Assembly: GCF_018069625.1 (NCBI RefSeq)
Contig: NZ_CP072941.1
Location: 9,610,001-9,674,000 of the forward strand
Source: Streptomyces yatensis
GTDB lineage: Bacteria; Actinomycetota; Actinomycetes; Streptomycetales; Streptomycetaceae
DNA length: 64,000 bases
Direction of reading: 5' to 3'
The notes beneath the pieces are model-generated. The model saw nothing but the letters and a program-made list of their open reading frames with translations, was not told the DNA's origin and did no database searches. The translations under genes were made by a program, and so were the position numbers. How positions within the stretch are numbered: the stretch's first letter is position 1; the number at the start of each line of letters is the position of its first letter. Shown in pieces: positions 1-9,854 of the stretch.

Positions 1-1029
1 GTCACCGAGGCGTGGCAGCTGCTGGTGCTGCGGCTGTTCATCGGCATCGCGATCGGCGCCGACTACCCCATCGCCTCGGCCCTCACCACCGAGCTGGTGC
101 CGCGCCGGATGCGTGGCCCCGCCCTGTCCGGGCTGGTCCTGGCCTGGTGGGTCGGCTACGGGGTCAGCTACTGGGCCGGATGGCTGCTGCTGGGCACCGG
201 CGACGACGCATGGCGCTGGATGCTCGCCTCCGGCGCGGTCCCCGCCGTGCTCTTCCTCCTGCTGCGGGCGGGCGTCCCCGAGTCGCCGCGCTGGCTGGCC
301 TCGCGGGGGCGGGTGGAGGAGGCCAGGGAGGTCGTACGCCGCCACCTCGGCCAGGAGGTCAGCGCCGAGGAACTGCTCGTCGAATCGCGTCCGGACCGGC
401 GCGGCGGCTCCGGCCTGGGCAATCTCGCGGAGATGTTCCGCCGCGGCTACGGGATCCCCGCGCTGTTCTGCTCGCTGTTCTGGATCTGCCAGGTGGCGCC
501 GGCCTTCGCGGTGCGGTCCTTCCAGCCGCAGATGCTGGAGTCCTTCGGGGTGACCGGCACCTTCGGCGCCAGCGCGCTGATCACCACGATCGCGGTCGCC
601 GGAACGGGCCTCGGACTGCTGGTGGTCAACCGCATCGGCCGGCGTCCGCTGCTCATCGGCAGCTTCCTGTGCATCAACATCTCCCTGATCGCGCTCACCG
701 TGCTGCCCCTGCACTACGCGGCCCTGGTGGTGGCGCTCTTCGCCGCCTTCCAGTTCTTCGAGGCCGCGGGCAGCGGACTGCAGTTCGTCTATCCCAGCGA
801 GCTGTTCCCCACCGATCTGCGGGCCACCGGCGTCGGGGTCGCCACCGCCATGAGCCGGGTGGGCTCCGCCTCCAGCACCTTCCTGCTCCCGATGGCCACC
901 GCCGACTTCGGAGTGCGCGGCACCCTCGCCATCGGGGTGGCGATCACCCTCATCGGCCTGGTGGTCTCCGTCCTCCTCGCCCCCGAGACCAAGAACCTCG
1001 GCCTGGCCGAAGCCAGCAGCCGCGCCTGA
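1..1029 (+). CDS. MFS transporter, 5' end outside window
   Basis: Integral membrane carrier of the major facilitator superfamily, probably of the sugar/aromatic-acid type; the substrate is not readable from sequence. The frame is open from base 1, so the N-terminal helices lie upstream of the window and 342 residues are visible. The visible part holds about eight to nine hydrophobic segments, the PESPRWL motif of sugar-porter-like MFS proteins after the sixth helix (about residues 90-96 of the visible part), a cytoplasmic loop, and a PETKNLGL ending that resembles the PETKG motif closing this family. It is followed after 69 bp by the HAD hydrolase gene on the same strand and so may be the uptake component of the guanidino/amine catabolic island. 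The family call is firm; the role is inferred from context. Confidence 0.85.
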   Translation, partial: VTEAWQLLVLRLFIGIAIGADYPIASALTTELVPRRMRGPALSGLVLAWWVGYGVSYWAGWLLLGTGDDAWRWMLASGAVPAVLFLLLRAGVPESPRWLASRGRVEEAREVVRRHLGQEVSAEELLVESRPDRRGGSGLGNLAEMFRRGYGIPALFCSLFWICQVAPAFAVRSFQPQMLESFGVTGTFGASALITTIAVAGTGLGLLVVNRIGRRPLLIGSFLCINISLIALTVLPLHYAALVVALFAAFQFFEAAGSGLQFVYPSELFPTDLRATGVGVATAMSRVGSASSTFLLPMATADFGVRGTLAIGVAITLIGLVVSVLLAPETKNLGLAEASSRA

Positions 1030-1098
1030 CACACCAGCACACCGCGGCCTGACGCACCGTCAAAAATCTGACATCGCCCCCCTGGAAAGGACGCGCCC

Positions 1099-1764
1099 AT
1101 GCGCAAGCTGGTCTCCTTCGACTGCTACCGCACACTCATCAACTTCGACACCCGCACCGCCACCCACGAGATCGTCAAGGACCGGCTCGCCGAGCTCGGC
1201 GTCGACCCCGAGCAGTTCCACCACGACGCGTATGTGATGCGCTTCCAGGGCGTCCTGGACGAATACCTGCCCTACCGGGAGATCGTCCGCCGCACCCTGC
1301 GCAACGTCATGACGCTGCACGGCCTGGAGTACCGGGACGAGGACGGCGAGGCGCTGATCGAGGCCATCAAGAAGTTCACCCCCTTCCGCGAGGTCCCCGA
1401 CGCGCTGCGCCGCCTCAAGGGCGAATACGACATCGCCATCCTCTCCAACAGCGAGGACGACCTGATCGCCTACGCCGTCGAGGCGCTCGGCGTGGACTTC
1501 GACCATGTGCTCACCGCCGAGCAGGCCGGTGCCTACAAGCCACTCCCGCAGGCGTTCGAGTACCTCATGAAGGCCACCGGCCGCGGCCCCGGGGACATCA
1601 TCCACACCGCCCAGGGGTGGGAATACGACATCATGCCGACCAAGCGCTACCCGGGCATGCGGCGGATCTGGGTGAACCGCTACGGCTTCCCCGGCTCGCC
1701 CGCCTTCCAGCCGTACGAGGAGATCAAGGACCTGTCCGAGCTGCCCGGACTGCTCGGGGTCTGA
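1099..1764 (+). CDS. HAD-superfamily hydrolase (haloacid dehalogenase type II-like)
   Basis: Cytoplasmic hydrolase of the haloacid dehalogenase superfamily, 221 residues, the usual size for type II dehalogenases and related phosphatases. Motif I is FDCYRTL near residues 8-14 with the nucleophilic Asp. Motif II is LSNSED near residue 119, motif III is the Lys in AYKP near residue 150, and motif IV is GWEYDIMP near residues 176-183. The start is an ATG preceded by GGAAAGGA. It lies between the MFS carrier and the FAD oxidoreductase, all on one strand with short gaps, so probably one transcript. The substrate could be a halo-acid or a phosphorylated intermediate; the neighbours point to amine or guanidino catabolism, where its role is not obvious. 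Confidence 0.85.
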   Translation: MRKLVSFDCYRTLINFDTRTATHEIVKDRLAELGVDPEQFHHDAYVMRFQGVLDEYLPYREIVRRTLRNVMTLHGLEYRDEDGEALIEAIKKFTPFREVPDALRRLKGEYDIAILSNSEDDLIAYAVEALGVDFDHVLTAEQAGAYKPLPQAFEYLMKATGRGPGDIIHTAQGWEYDIMPTKRYPGMRRIWVNRYGFPGSPAFQPYEEIKDLSELPGLLGV

Positions 1765-1812
1765 CCCTCGCCCCGGCCACTTCCGCCACCGCCCACCCCG
1801 CGAAGGGAATCC

Positions 1813-3207
1813 ATGACCGCCACCACGGCCGGCCGCCCGGCGCCGGTCAACGGCCGCGTCGCCCACTGGTTCGCCGAACTCCCCACCCCGCGCCCGGCGT
1901 TGCCCGGCGACCGCGACGCGGATGTGTGCGTCGTCGGCGCCGGACTGACCGGGCTGTGGACCGCGTACTACCTCAAACACGCCGACCCCGGGCTCCGGAT
2001 CACCGTCCTGGAGGCCGAGTTCGCCGGATTCGGCGCCTCCGGCCGCAACGGCGGCTGGGCCTCCGGGCTGATCCCCGGCGCCCGCGACCGGATGGCCAGG
2101 GCCTACGGCAGGCCCGCGGTCCTGGACTGGCAGCGGGCCATGAACGAGGCGGTGGACGAGGTGATCGACGTTGCCGCCCGCGAGGGCATCGACGCCGGCA
2201 TCGTCAAGGGCGGCACCCTGCGCGTCGCCCGCACCCCCGCCCAGGCCACCCGGCTGCGCCACAAGGTCGAACAGGACCATGAGTGGGGGGTGGCCGACTC
2301 GGTGCTGCTCACCCCCGCCGAATCCGCGGGGCGCATCCGCGTCGACGGGGTCACCGCCGCCGCCTTCACCCCGCACTGCGCCCGGCTGCAGCCCGCCGCC
2401 CTGGTCCGCGGCCTCGCCGACACCGTCGAACGGCTCGGGGTCACCATCCATGAGAAGTCCCCGGTCACCGCCATCGAACCGGGCCGTGCGATCACCGCGC
2501 ACGGCACCGTCCGGGCCCCCGTCGTCCTCCGGGCCACCGAGGGGTTCACCGCGTCCCTCAAGGGGCTGCGGCGGGCCTGGCTGCCCATGAACAGCTCCAT
2601 GATCGTCACCGAGCCGCTGCCCGTCCGGATCTGGCGGGAGATCGGCTGGGAGGGCCGGGAGACCCTCGGGGACACCGCCCACGGCCATATGTACGCCCAG
2701 CGCACCGCGGACGACCGGATCGCGATCGGCGGCCGCGGGGTGCCGTACCGCTTCGGCTCGCGCACCGACCACCAGGGGCGGGTCGGCGAGCGCACGATCG
2801 GCGAGCTCGTCCGGACCCTGGAGCGGATGCTGCCGCAGACGGCCGGGGCCCGGGTGGACCACGCCTGGTGCGGGGTGCTGGCCGTGCCCCGCGACTGGTC
2901 CGCCACGGTCGGCCTGGACCGGGCCACCGGGCTCGGCTGGGCCGGCGGATACGTCGGCCACGGCGTCACCTCCACCAACCTGGCCGCCCGCACCCTCACC
3001 GATCTGGTCCTGGAGCGCGACACCCGGCTCACCCGGCTGCCGTGGACCGGCCACGCCCCGGGCACCTGGGAGCCCGAGCCGTTCCGCTGGCTGGGGGTGC
3101 GCGGCCTGTATGTCGCCTACCGCCTCGCCGACCGCCATGAGGCGGGCGGACGTGTCCGTACCTCACCCATCGCCACCATCGCCGACCTCATCGCACGCCG
3201 TCCGTGA
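1813..3207 (+). CDS. FAD-dependent amine/amino-acid oxidoreductase (DAO family, PuuB-like)
   Basis: Flavoprotein of the D-amino-acid oxidase/glycine oxidase fold, 464 residues. The dinucleotide-binding motif VVGAGLTGLWTAYYL begins near residue 40. It is followed by the conserved GFGASGRNGGW stretch (about residues 74-84), typical of gamma-glutamylputrescine oxidase-like (PuuB/OrdL) enzymes. A C-terminal GYVGHGVTSTNLAARTL segment near residue 380 closes the FAD site. The expected reaction is oxidation of an amine to an aldehyde with release of ammonia and peroxide. The aldehyde dehydrogenase at 10945 would take the product on. The ATG start follows GAAGGGA. The natural substrate (putrescine derivative, agmatine or other amine) is inferred only from neighbours. 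Confidence 0.82.
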   Translation: MTATTAGRPAPVNGRVAHWFAELPTPRPALPGDRDADVCVVGAGLTGLWTAYYLKHADPGLRITVLEAEFAGFGASGRNGGWASGLIPGARDRMARAYGRPAVLDWQRAMNEAVDEVIDVAAREGIDAGIVKGGTLRVARTPAQATRLRHKVEQDHEWGVADSVLLTPAESAGRIRVDGVTAAAFTPHCARLQPAALVRGLADTVERLGVTIHEKSPVTAIEPGRAITAHGTVRAPVVLRATEGFTASLKGLRRAWLPMNSSMIVTEPLPVRIWREIGWEGRETLGDTAHGHMYAQRTADDRIAIGGRGVPYRFGSRTDHQGRVGERTIGELVRTLERMLPQTAGARVDHAWCGVLAVPRDWSATVGLDRATGLGWAGGYVGHGVTSTNLAARTLTDLVLERDTRLTRLPWTGHAPGTWEPEPFRWLGVRGLYVAYRLADRHEAGGRVRTSPIATIADLIARRP

Positions 3208-3302
3208 GACCGCACGCCGCCGCGTCCGGGCCCGTTCGACGGCCCTGGGCGCGGTGGCCCGGCTCTGCGATGATGAGCGGTATCCGGAGGGAGTCCGTCC
3301 AG

Positions 3303-4907
3303 ATGCCGTTGCTCACGGTTGCCGACGTCCTGCGTCTTCCCGTCATCGTCGGGGGACTTCCCCGTGTCATGGCCGGCGAGGGGCAGCTGGCCCGTGCGGT
3401 CCGCTGGGTGCATGTCACCGAGCTGCTCGACCCCGCCTCGTTCCTCGAGGGCGGAGAGCTCGTACTGACCACCGGCATGCCCCAGCCCAACGACCCCAGC
3501 CGGCTGCGCGGCTATGTGGACCAGCTGGCCGACATCGGCGCCGCGGGGCTCGTGGTGGAGCTCGGCCGCCGCTACCAGCAGGTGCCACCGGACCTGGTGG
3601 CCGCCTGCCGCGCCCGGGACCTGCCGCTGATCGTCCTGTCCCGCGGCATCCGCTTCATCGAGGTGACCCAGACCGTCCACGCGCTGATCCTGGACGCGCA
3701 GGGCGAGCTGCTGCGCCGCTCCCAGCAGGTCCACGAGATCTTCACCGCGCTGACGCTGCGCAACGCGGAGCCGAAGGAGCTGGTCCGCGCCGCCGCCGAG
3801 CTGATGGGCCGCCCGGTGGTCCTGGAGAACCTGCTGCACCACGCGGTCGTCTCCTGTACGGCCGGTGGCACGGCCGGCAAAGTCCTGGAGGCGTGGCCGC
3901 GCCGCTCCCGTGCCACGCCGACCCCCGACACCGCGGGGGCCAGCGGACCCGAGGACTGGCTGGTGGCCCCCGTCGAACACAACGGCAGGCGCTGGGGGCG
4001 GCTGGTGGCAGTGCCGGACGCGTCCGCCCCCACGGCCGACCCGGAACACACCATGATCCTCAGGCGCGCCGCCACCGCCCTCACCCTGGCCCGGCTGACC
4101 GGCCACACCCAGTGGGACCGCCAGGCCCACACGTGCGCGCTGCTGGAACTGCTGCGCTGGAGCTACCGCGGCCGCACCGAGGCGCGTATCCGCATCGAGG
4201 CCCTGGGCATACCCGTCGTCGGCCACCGCCTCATCGCCCTCGCCATCGGCCACCACGGCGCCACCGCCGACGAGACGGGCCTGGACGACCGGCTCGCCGA
4301 CACGCTGCGGGACTCCGGCATCCGGGCCCTGGTGGGGCGGCTCTCCCCGGACCGTACCGGGGTGCTGCTCGCCCTGGCCCGGGCCAGCGCATGGCAGCCG
4401 GTGGTGGAGCGGGTCAGCCGGCTCACCGAGGAGACACTCGGCGAGCCGGGGGTGGTGGCGGTCGGTCCGGGAGTGACGGAGATAGACCAGGTGGCACGGG
4501 CGTTCCGGGAGGCCGAGGAGGTCGTCGACGCCATCGGCCCCGGCACCCCGCACCGGCCGTTCCATGTGCCCTCCGACGTCGGACTGCCCGAGCTGCTGTA
4601 CGCGCTCCGCGACGACATCCGTGTGCAGAAGTACGTCGAGCACCAGCTGGGCAGGCTGATCGAGTACGACGAGCGGCATGCGGGCGATCTGCTGAGCACG
4701 CTGCGCCACTACCTCGCCGCGGGCAACAAGTCCATCGCCGCCAAACAGATCGGCCTCTCCCGCCAGGCGTTCTACCAGCGGCTGCACACCATCGAACGGC
4801 TCCTCGGCCGCGATCTGGAGTCCGGTGTGCAGCGCACCCAGCTCCACGTCGCCGTCACCGCCCTGGACACGCTGACGGCGGCCGGCGCGGGAGGATGGGA
4901 CGCATGA
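3303..4907 (+). CDS. PucR family transcriptional regulator (first copy)
   Basis: DNA-binding regulator, 534 residues. The N-terminal PucR sensory domain starts at the very beginning (LLTVADVLRLPVIVGGLPRV). A GGDEF-like middle region follows, and the protein ends with a PucR-type helix-turn-helix near residues 470-505 (GNKSIAAKQIGLSRQAFYQR). The frame is open upstream to 3204, but the ATG at 3303 has a GGAGGGAG ribosome site and places the family's first strand at residue 2, so I chose it. The stop overlaps the ATG of the methyltransferase gene (ATGA). PucR proteins classically control purine and nitrogen-compound catabolism, which fits the ureohydrolase and permease nearby. This is one of two PucR genes flanking the catabolic genes. 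Confidence 0.87.
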   Translation: MPLLTVADVLRLPVIVGGLPRVMAGEGQLARAVRWVHVTELLDPASFLEGGELVLTTGMPQPNDPSRLRGYVDQLADIGAAGLVVELGRRYQQVPPDLVAACRARDLPLIVLSRGIRFIEVTQTVHALILDAQGELLRRSQQVHEIFTALTLRNAEPKELVRAAAELMGRPVVLENLLHHAVVSCTAGGTAGKVLEAWPRRSRATPTPDTAGASGPEDWLVAPVEHNGRRWGRLVAVPDASAPTADPEHTMILRRAATALTLARLTGHTQWDRQAHTCALLELLRWSYRGRTEARIRIEALGIPVVGHRLIALAIGHHGATADETGLDDRLADTLRDSGIRALVGRLSPDRTGVLLALARASAWQPVVERVSRLTEETLGEPGVVAVGPGVTEIDQVARAFREAEEVVDAIGPGTPHRPFHVPSDVGLPELLYALRDDIRVQKYVEHQLGRLIEYDERHAGDLLSTLRHYLAAGNKSIAAKQIGLSRQAFYQRLHTIERLLGRDLESGVQRTQLHVAVTALDTLTAAGAGGWDA

Positions 4908-5710
4908 CATCCGAGACCGGCTATCTGCTGGACAACCGGCAGCGCGAGGCCGGGCGGCGCTTCGACGCGCTGGCCGAGCTCTTCGACCCGTGGACCCTCG
5001 ACCACCTCGACCGGCTCGGTCTGGCCCCCGGCTGGCGCTGCTGGGAGGTGGGCGCGGGCGGCCCCTCGGTGCCCACCGCCCTCGCGGAGCGGACCGGGCC
5101 CACCGGACAGGTGCTGGTGACCGACATCGACACCTCCTGGCTGACGGAGCTGTCCGGCCCGGCCGCCGCCCCGATCGAGGTGCGCCGCCACGACGTGGCG
5201 AGCGATGAGCCACCGGGCGACGGCTTCGACCTCGTCCACGCCCGGCTGGTGCTGGTGCATCTGCCCGACCGGGCCGAGGCGCTGCGGCGGATGGCCGAGG
5301 CGGTCCGGCCGGGCGGATGGCTGGTGGTGGAGGACGCCGACCCGGCGCTCCAGCCGCTCGCCTGCCCCGATGAGCGCGGCCCGGCCGAGGAGCTGGCCAA
5401 CCGGATCCGCCGCGGATTCCGCGCGCTGCTCGCCGAGCGCGGTGTGGACCTCGCCTTCGGCCGCACCCTGCCCGCCCTGCTGCGCGGCGCCGGGCTGCAC
5501 GACGTACGCGCCGAGGGCTGCTTCCCGCTGACCTCCCCGGCGTGCCGGGAGCTGGAGGCGGCCACCGTGCGTCAGCTGCGCGGGCGGCTGGTGGCGGGCG
5601 ATCTGGCCACCGAGGAGGAGATCGAGCGCCACCTGGACCATCTGCGCGGCGAGGGGATGGACGTCACCACCGCCCCGCTCATCACCTGCTGGGGCCGGCG
5701 CCCGCACTGA
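4904..5710 (+). CDS. class I SAM-dependent methyltransferase
   Basis: Cytoplasmic methyltransferase of 268 residues with a Rossmann SAM-binding core. Motif I is WEVGAGGPSVP near residues 47-57, an acidic residue ends beta-2 (VTDIDTSW near 72-79), motif II is GFDLVHARLVLVHL near residues 107-120, and LRPGGWL-type motif III (VRPGGWLVVED) lies near 134-144. The ATG overlaps the stop of the upstream PucR gene, so the two are translationally coupled. Its substrate cannot be told from sequence; UbiE-like and small-molecule methyltransferases share this layout. It is convergent with the second PucR gene, with only 68 bp between the stops. Confidence 0.82.
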   Translation: MTSETGYLLDNRQREAGRRFDALAELFDPWTLDHLDRLGLAPGWRCWEVGAGGPSVPTALAERTGPTGQVLVTDIDTSWLTELSGPAAAPIEVRRHDVASDEPPGDGFDLVHARLVLVHLPDRAEALRRMAEAVRPGGWLVVEDADPALQPLACPDERGPAEELANRIRRGFRALLAERGVDLAFGRTLPALLRGAGLHDVRAEGCFPLTSPACRELEAATVRQLRGRLVAGDLATEEEIERHLDHLRGEGMDVTTAPLITCWGRRPH

Positions 5711-5778
5711 GCGGGCGGCGGGGCCGGGGTGCTCACCCCCACTGCACGGATGGCAGCGCCGGGGTCCTCAGCCGAGGC

Positions 5779-7239
5779 TCAGTCGAGCAGACCGAGCTGG
5801 CCCGCGGCCCGGATCGCCAGCCAGACCTCGGCGAACGCACCGGTGCTGGACAGATCCCGGCCGGTCAGCTCGCTGAAGCGGCGCAGCCGGTAGGCGAGGG
5901 TATTGGGGTGCACATGGAGCGCCGCGGCCGCCTCGTCCGTACGGCGGTCACGCTCCATCCAGGTGCGCACCGACGGCAGCAGCCGTGAGCCATGCCCCGC
6001 GTCGTAGCGCTGCGCCTCGCCCAGCACATGCTCGACCAGGTCGGTGAGGGCTGCCGGATCGTCGGGCAGCCAGCGACCGGTGACATCGTCGCCGTACCGT
6101 ACGAGCGCCCGGCCGGACGCGACGGCGTGGGAGGCCGCCCACAGCGCCTCGCGCTGGGCGATCCGCAGCGGGGTGCCCGGGCTGAACGGGCGGCTCATCC
6201 CGGCGGCCACGCCGGACAGCGACTCGACCGCCTCACCCAGGCCGGGCGAGCCGAGCAGATAGCGGTCCTCGCCGCGCTTGAGCAGCAGACACGGCTGATC
6301 CTCCAGCGCGCGCAGCACGGCGTCCTCGGTGACCCCCCGGACCACCGCCAGCACGGTCTCGCCCTCGATGGAGTGGCGCAGCAGATGGCGCCGCGCCACC
6401 GCGGGTTCGAGCGCGCCCTGCAGCAGCTCGGCGAGGATCTCCGCCCCCTCGCGGCGCAGCGTCTCCCGTTCGGTGCGGACCATGGCCACCTGGAGGGCGG
6501 CCACCGTGGCGATGTGCTGCACCACGGCGAGCCCCGCCGGGCGGGCGCCCTCCCGTTCGAAGGCGATGAGGAAACCCGCCGGGCCACCGGGGGAGGGGAC
6601 CGGGAGGGCGAAGCCGCCGGGGATGGTGGGCGGGGCGTCCGCCGAGCCGGGGATCACCGAGGTGTCGGGCGCGGGCACACCGGGCAGCAGCGGCCGGCCC
6701 TGCGGGGTGCACAGGTAGATGTCGTAGCCGGACAGCTTCTCCAGCCGGCCGAAGAGCGTCGCGGTGTCCAGATTCTCCGAGGTCAGCCAGCGCAGCGCGC
6801 CGAACACCTGGAGCTGGGCGCCCAGCCGGTGGCGGGCGTCCTCCTGGACGGCGGCGGCCACTTCCTGCGCCACCGCCATGAACGGCACGGCCAGCGGGAT
6901 CTCCAGGACCGGCATCCCCCGCTCCTCGGCGGCGTCGAAGAACGCCCGGCGCAGCGGGGGCATCCGCAGCTGGGCGGAGACGGCCAGGGCGGCCACCCCG
7001 GCGTCGTCCAGCCGCTCCAGATAGCCGCGCTGTCCGGCCGCCGAGCGGGGCATCGCTATCCCCGTCGTCATGATCATTTCGGAGCCGAGCAGCCAGGGCG
7101 TGGGGTCGTCCAGCTCGCTCACATGGGCCCAGGACACCGAGCGGTGCAGCCCGGCGCCACCCGCGATCAGACGTAGCTGGAGGGCCGGATACGACAGCAG
7201 ATCGTCGACCGTCACACCCTGCTCTTTGTCGTTCACCAC
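5779..7239 (-). CDS. PucR family transcriptional regulator (second copy)
   Basis: Regulator of 486 residues with an N-terminal PucR domain ([20 protein letters not shown] at residues 9-28, [15 protein letters not shown] near 36-50) and a C-terminal PucR/CdaR helix-turn-helix ([20 protein letters not shown] near residues 432-451). The start is one of two consecutive GTG codons at 7239 and 7236. It is transcribed divergently from the ureohydrolase-permease operon. The 111-bp gap between them carries a direct repeat, so this protein is the best candidate for the local regulator of that operon. It shares the fold but not close sequence identity with the PucR protein at 3303, so the two probably answer different signals (inference). 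Confidence 0.88.
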   Translation of the reverse strand: MVNDKEQGVTVDDLLSYPALQLRLIAGGAGLHRSVSWAHVSELDDPTPWLLGSEMIMTTGIAMPRSAAGQRGYLERLDDAGVAALAVSAQLRMPPLRRAFFDAAEERGMPVLEIPLAVPFMAVAQEVAAAVQEDARHRLGAQLQVFGALRWLTSENLDTATLFGRLEKLSGYDIYLCTPQGRPLLPGVPAPDTSVIPGSADAPPTIPGGFALPVPSPGGPAGFLIAFEREGARPAGLAVVQHIATVAALQVAMVRTERETLRREGAEILAELLQGALEPAVARRHLLRHSIEGETVLAVVRGVTEDAVLRALEDQPCLLLKRGEDRYLLGSPGLGEAVESLSGVAAGMSRPFSPGTPLRIAQREALWAASHAVASGRALVRYGDDVTGRWLPDDPAALTDLVEHVLGEAQRYDAGHGSRLLPSVRTWMERDRRTDEAAAALHVHPNTLAYRLRRFSELTGRDLSSTGAFAEVWLAIRAAGQLGLLD

Positions 7240-7261
7240 AAATTGAGCCTAACTCTTTGTC
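7222..7261. promoter_or_regulatory. candidate operator: CTCTTTGTC direct repeat in divergent promoter
   Basis: CTCTTTGTC occurs at 7222-7230 and again at 7253-7261, 31 bp apart, about three helical turns. The first copy lies just inside the beginning of the PucR gene and the second in the intergenic gap before the ureohydrolase operon. Placement on one DNA face between divergent genes suggests a regulator site, most simply for the PucR protein itself. No experimental motif was matched. Confidence 0.35.
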
Positions 7262-7350
7262 TCAGCAACGATTGTCGCGCGGTTCCTCCGCTGTGCAGAC
7301 TCGCCCGACCGGACCCCACCGGCGCACATGAAGAAGGGACTGCGAGAACC

Positions 7351-8313
7351 ATGACCGAACCCCGAGGACCCGTCGACTCCTCCCGGGTCCCGCGCTTCGC
7401 CGGCCCGGCCACCTTCGCCAGGCTGCCCCGCCTCGACGAGGTGTCCGGCGCCGATGTGGCCGTGGTGGGTGTCCCGTTCGACGGCGGTGTCTCCTACCGC
7501 CCCGGCGCCCGCTTCGGGCCCGCCGCGGTGCGCGAGGCCAGCCGGCTGCTGCGCCCCTACCACCCGGGCCTCGACGTGTCGCCGTTCGCCACCCAGCAGG
7601 TGGCCGACGCCGGTGACATCGCCGTCAACCCCTTCGACATCGGCGAGGCCATCGAGACCATCCAGGACGCCGCGAACGGCCTGCAGGCCGACGGCACCCG
7701 CCTGGTCACCATCGGCGGCGACCACACCATCGCGCTCCCGCTGCTGCGCGCCGCCGCACGGCGGCACGGCCCGGTGGCGGTGCTCCACTTCGACGCCCAC
7801 CTGGACACCTGGGACACCTACTTCGGCGCCGAGCACACCCACGGCACCCCGTTCCGCCGGGCCGTGGAGGAGGGCGTCGTCGACACCTCCGCCCTCTCGC
7901 ACGTCGGCACCCGCGGCCCGCTGTACGGCAAGCAGGACCTCACCGAGGACGAGAAGCTGGGCTTCGGCATCGTCACCTCCGCCGATGTCTACCGGCGCGG
8001 CGCCGACGAGGTGGCCGACCAGCTGCGCCAGCGCATCGGCGACCGGCCGCTGTACATCTCCATCGACATCGACTGCCTCGACCCGGCCCACGCCCCCGGC
8101 ACCGGCACCCCGGAGGCGGGCGGCCTGACCTCGCGCGAGCTCCTGGAGATCCTGCGCGGACTGGCCGGATGCCGACTGGTGGGCGCCGATGTGGTGGAGG
8201 TGGCGCCCGCCTACGACCACGCCGAGATCACCTCGGTCGCGGCCTCCCACGTGGCCTACGACCTGATCAGCCTGCTCGCGTTGCAGGGGAAGCGGGAGAC
8301 AGCGGATGAGTGA
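7351..8313 (+). CDS. ureohydrolase: agmatinase / guanidinobutyrase-type
   Basis: Binuclear-manganese amidinohydrolase of the arginase/agmatinase family, 320 residues, which splits a guanidino group to urea and an amine. All metal motifs are present: GGDHT near residues 121-125, DAHLDTWD near residues 149-156, and [16 protein letters not shown] near residues 236-251 with the two Asp ligands. EAGG follows as in agmatinases. The frame is open upstream to 7243, but ATG 7351 begins the conserved region without a long extra tail and gives a family-typical length. It overlaps the permease gene by 8 bp. Agmatinase, guanidinobutyrase and guanidinopropionase cannot be told apart by eye. The amine oxidase and aldehyde dehydrogenase nearby favour a guanidinobutyrate route. 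Confidence 0.88.
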   Translation: MTEPRGPVDSSRVPRFAGPATFARLPRLDEVSGADVAVVGVPFDGGVSYRPGARFGPAAVREASRLLRPYHPGLDVSPFATQQVADAGDIAVNPFDIGEAIETIQDAANGLQADGTRLVTIGGDHTIALPLLRAAARRHGPVAVLHFDAHLDTWDTYFGAEHTHGTPFRRAVEEGVVDTSALSHVGTRGPLYGKQDLTEDEKLGFGIVTSADVYRRGADEVADQLRQRIGDRPLYISIDIDCLDPAHAPGTGTPEAGGLTSRELLEILRGLAGCRLVGADVVEVAPAYDHAEITSVAASHVAYDLISLLALQGKRETADE

Positions 8314-9847
8314 TTCCCCGGCACTGACCGAGGTCGAGAGCTACGGGGTCGAGCGCATCCCCGACGCGGACCGCAGCGCGACCCCCTTCGACCTGTTCCG
8401 CGTGGCGTTCGGTGGCGCCAACACCTTCGCCACCTGTGTGCTCGGCGCCTTTCCGATTCTCTTCGGGCTCTCCTTCTGGCAGGGCCTGGCGGCCACCGTG
8501 CTCGGCGTGGTGGGCGGCTCCCTGATCCTCGCCCCGCTCGCCGTGTTCGGCCCGTGCAACGGCACCAACAACGCGGTCTCCTCCTCGGCACACCTGGGGG
8601 TGCACGGGCGGATCGTCGGCTCCTTCCTGTCGCTGCTCACCGCCATCGCGTTCTTCTCCATCTCGGTGTGGTCCTCCGGCGACGCGCTGGTCGGCGGCGC
8701 CCACCGGCTGATGGGCGTGGAACAGAACGACGGCGTGTTCGCCCTCGCGTACGGCGTCTTCGGGCTGCTGGTGCTGACGGTGTGCGTGTACGGCTTCCGG
8801 TTCATGCTCTTCGTCAACAAGATCGCGGTGGTGGCGGCCTCGACGCTGTTCGTCCTCGGCTTCTTCGCCTTCGTGGGGGACTTCGACCCCGGCTACCAGG
8901 GCTCGTTCCCCTCGGCGTCCACGGCCGGATTCTGGCCCGCCTTCATCGGCTCGGCGCTGATCGTGCTGTCCAACCCGGTGTCCTTCGGGGCCTTCCTCGG
9001 CGACTGGGCGCGCTACATCCCCGCCGACACCCCCCGCCGGAAGGTCGTCACGGCGGCGTTCGCCTCGCAGATCGCCACCCTCCTGCCGTTCTTCTTCGGC
9101 CTGGCCACCGCCTCGATCATCGCCAAGAAGGCCGCGCCGTACATGGACGCGAGCGCACCGAACTACGTCGGCGGACTGCTGGCCATCTCGCCCGGCTGGT
9201 ACTTCCTGCCGGTGTGCCTGCTCGCGCTCATCGGCGGCCTGTCCACCGGCACCACCTCGCTCTACGGCACCGGCCTGGACTTCTCCAGCGTGTTCACCCG
9301 GTTCAGCCGGGTGCAGGCCACGCTGTTCGTCGGGGTGCTCTCGATCGGGTTCATCTTCCTCGGCCGGTTCGCCGCCAATCTGTCCCAGTCCATCTCCACC
9401 TTCGCGACGCTGATCATCACCTGCACCGCCCCGTGGATGATCATCATGGTGCTCGGCTATGTGACCCGGCGCGGCTGGTACGACCCCGATTCGCTCCAGG
9501 TGTTCAACCGGCGCCAGCGCGGCGGCCGTTACTGGTTCCACCACGGCTGGAACTGGCGTGGCATGGGCGCCTGGCTGACCGCGGCGGTGCTCGCCCTGAT
9601 GTTCGTCAACGTCCCCGGGCAGTACGTCGGCCCGCTCGGCGATCTGGCCGACGGCGCGGACATCTCGCTGCCGGTCGGCCTCGCCACCGCCGCGCTGCTC
9701 TACCTGACCATGCTGTGGATCTTCCCCGAGCCGCGCGAGGTGTACGGGCCCCAGGGGCCGCGGCTGGTCCGCGCCTCGGACGCGCCCGTGCCGCCGATCA
9801 CCACGGAGGGCGGCGCGCCGGTGGCCGCGGTGGCGGAAGGGGTGTGA
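8306..9847 (+). CDS. NCS1-family permease (purine-cytosine permease-like)
   Basis: Membrane transporter of 513 residues with about twelve hydrophobic helices and the NCS1 hallmarks: an early [12 protein letters not shown] segment before helix 1, [20 protein letters not shown] near residues 80-99, and [18 protein letters not shown] near residues 220-237. Family members carry cytosine, purines, allantoin, hydantoins or thiamine by cation symport. The ATG lies 8 bp inside the end of the ureohydrolase gene, so the two are translationally coupled. The carrier therefore probably imports the compound the ureohydrolase acts on, perhaps a guanidino compound rather than a nucleobase; that is inference. 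Confidence 0.87.
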   Translation: MSDSPALTEVESYGVERIPDADRSATPFDLFRVAFGGANTFATCVLGAFPILFGLSFWQGLAATVLGVVGGSLILAPLAVFGPCNGTNNAVSSSAHLGVHGRIVGSFLSLLTAIAFFSISVWSSGDALVGGAHRLMGVEQNDGVFALAYGVFGLLVLTVCVYGFRFMLFVNKIAVVAASTLFVLGFFAFVGDFDPGYQGSFPSASTAGFWPAFIGSALIVLSNPVSFGAFLGDWARYIPADTPRRKVVTAAFASQIATLLPFFFGLATASIIAKKAAPYMDASAPNYVGGLLAISPGWYFLPVCLLALIGGLSTGTTSLYGTGLDFSSVFTRFSRVQATLFVGVLSIGFIFLGRFAANLSQSISTFATLIITCTAPWMIIMVLGYVTRRGWYDPDSLQVFNRRQRGGRYWFHHGWNWRGMGAWLTAAVLALMFVNVPGQYVGPLGDLADGADISLPVGLATAALLYLTMLWIFPEPREVYGPQGPRLVRASDAPVPPITTEGGAPVAAVAEGV

Positions 9848-9854
9848 GGCAGCC

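Noticed and set aside
1060..3138. 692-codon minus-strand frame opposite the HAD and FAD genes
   Set aside because: Low-complexity Gly/Ala/Val/Asp-rich translation without motifs, explained by codon bias of the two real plus-strand genes.
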